A stretch of DNA of 6,195 bases from an uncultured Bacteroidota bacterium (lineage in GTDB: Bacteria > Bacteroidota > Bacteroidia > 2-12-FULL-35-15): assembly GCA_903833025.1 (NCBI GenBank), contig CAILDT010000825.1, forward strand, positions 1 through 6,195, written 5' to 3'. Shown piece by piece: positions 5,182 to 6,195 of the stretch; positions within the stretch are counted from its first letter, which is position 1; every line of letters begins with the position of its first letter. The position numbers and the translations under genes were made by a program. Below the pieces are notes generated by a model. It was not told the DNA's origin and ran no database searches. It was given only the letters and a program-made list of their open reading frames with translations.

Positions 5182-6195
5182 TTCTCCAACTCTAAAAATA
5201 CTTATGGTATGGCTACCATTGTTATCATACACAATTTTTACAAATCCTGTTTTAGAATCATCCTGGAAAACTGAATCAAACTTTTTCTTGTTTCTTAAAT
5301 GCGATAATTTACTTCCTGCTCCACTAACAATATATCGGTTTTCATTTCCCATCATACATTGCAAATTATGGTCGTGCCCCGACGCATAAATAATATTATT
5401 GTATTGATTCAAAACAGTAAGCATTTTTTTTCTCATTCTTTTATATCTCGGTTGAGCCAAATCTTGGGAGTAAAGACGATATAGTCCCATAAAACCAAAA
5501 ACACAAAGCGGTGTTTTATTTATAAGAAAACGCATTGGCTGTCTGCTTTTCGAATGTTGTCCGTTAGTGTACATTGGATGGTGTGCTGCAATTATAACTT
5601 GTTCATTATTTTTTTTTGCTTCATCCAACTCTGTTTCCAATTGTTTGTAAAATAACCGTTCTGTGTTTTTCCTCGACCCTATTTTATTTTTTCCATACCG
5701 ATGCAAAAACCATTGTGTATCTATCGTAATCAATCGAATATTCTTATTCAGCATTACTGATGTCGGTCCTGGTAGCCCATTTGTAGGAAGAAACGTCGCT
5801 TCGTTTTTATTTGCAACAGAAGTTTTTGTTTTCAAATATTCATTCACATAAAGTTCCTGATTCTTTAAAATCTTTCTGCCTCTTATCTTTTGCGCATTCC
5901 AATCGTGGTTGCCAGCAATAAAATAAGATTGTCCTTTATATTCTTTTAAAATATTTAATTGAGATTCTAAATGCAATGCCGAATTTCTATCATTAATTTT
6001 TAATCCACTCGGATAAACATTATCTCCCAAAAAAACTACCGAACTATTTGGATTTTTTAAAAGGTCTTCTTTCAACATCAATAATGCTTTCCCCGAAACA
6101 GTATCTTCCCCTGCATCTCCAATTAAATAAACTGAATAATTACTTGTGTTTTGTGAGAATAAAGAAAGAGAAAAGAAAAAGAAAAGGAGGAAGAA
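5155..6195 (-). CDS. Exported calcineurin-like metallophosphatase, N-terminus beyond window edge
   Basis: The frame is open from the right edge to the TAA at 5155-5157, giving 346 visible residues. In-window numbering counts from the edge. Residues 1-15 are the hydrophobic end of a signal peptide (FFLLFFFFSLSLFSQ), so the true start lies just outside. All metallophosphatase ligand blocks are present: GDAGE (D27), GDN (D58), GNHDWN (N96, H97), HHPM (H205, H206) and GHDHN (H274, H276). IDTQWFLH and PTNGLPGP match a Bacteroidota family of exported phosphoesterases. From family knowledge it would hydrolyse a phosphate ester in the periplasm using two metal ions; the substrate is unknown. Some relatives carry a C-terminal outer-membrane barrel; this one ends soon after the catalytic domain (KTVEGF). 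Starting at the internal TTG/ATG near 6076-6081 would remove the GDAG ligand and the signal peptide, so that start is wrong. Confidence 0.93.
   Translation of the reverse strand, partial: FFLLFFFFSLSLFSQNTSNYSVYLIGDAGEDTVSGKALLMLKEDLLKNPNSSVVFLGDNVYPSGLKINDRNSALHLESQLNILKEYKGQSYFIAGNHDWNAQKIRGRKILKNQELYVNEYLKTKTSVANKNEATFLPTNGLPGPTSVMLNKNIRLITIDTQWFLHRYGKNKIGSRKNTERLFYKQLETELDEAKKNNEQVIIAAHHPMYTNGQHSKSRQPMRFLINKTPLCVFGFMGLYRLYSQDLAQPRYKRMRKKMLTVLNQYNNIIYASGHDHNLQCMMGNENRYIVSGAGSKLSHLRNKKKFDSVFQDDSKTGFVKIVYDNNGSHTISIFRVGEEVKTVEGF

Noticed and set aside
6181..6195. AGGAGG on the plus strand at the right edge, looking like a Shine-Dalgarno site
   Set aside because: It is the complement of Phe/Leu codons in the phosphatase signal peptide, and Bacteroidota genes here show no Shine-Dalgarno use.

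Overview
The window looks like chromosomal DNA from a member of the Bacteroidota. The evidence is low GC by eye, no Shine-Dalgarno sequences before the starts, TAnnTTTG-type -7 promoter elements, a TonB-dependent receptor with an N-terminal carboxypeptidase-regulatory-like domain, and several exported proteins with Bacteroidota-style signal peptides ending in ...SQ, ...CQA or ...KAQ. I cannot name a species. There are five protein genes and no RNA genes, CRISPR arrays or mobile elements that I can see.

Layout. (1) Positions 1-2182, minus strand: most of a TonB-dependent outer-membrane receptor. It is intact from its start codon and is cut at the C-terminus by the left window edge. (2) Positions 2283-2600, minus strand: a 105-residue exported His/Cys-rich protein directly upstream of the receptor, probably in the same transcription unit. 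A perfect 10-bp inverted repeat lies between the two. (3) Positions 2601-2737: a 137-bp divergent promoter region with a TACTTTTG -7 element facing each way. (4) Positions 2738-4024 and 4028-5146, plus strand: a tight two-gene operon with a 3-bp gap. It encodes an exported seven-repeat protein, probably a beta-propeller, and an exported TPR-repeat protein. (5) Positions 5155-6195, minus strand: an exported calcineurin-like metallophosphatase. It converges on the TPR gene with only 8 bp between the stop codons, and its start codon lies beyond the right edge.

How they may work together. The receptor and the His/Cys-rich protein look like a metal-related outer-membrane uptake pair; zinc or copper is an inference. 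The propeller and TPR proteins are both protein-interaction scaffolds with signal peptides and are almost certainly co-transcribed, so a shared envelope role is reasonable, but nothing in the sequence gives the function. The phosphatase has a complete set of metallophosphatase metal-ligand motifs; its substrate is unknown.

Most notable observations. The propeller protein has seven repeats with an exact 58-residue period and no insertions or deletions. The small His/Cys protein is paired with the receptor. I found no convincing new defence, mobile or RNA system.
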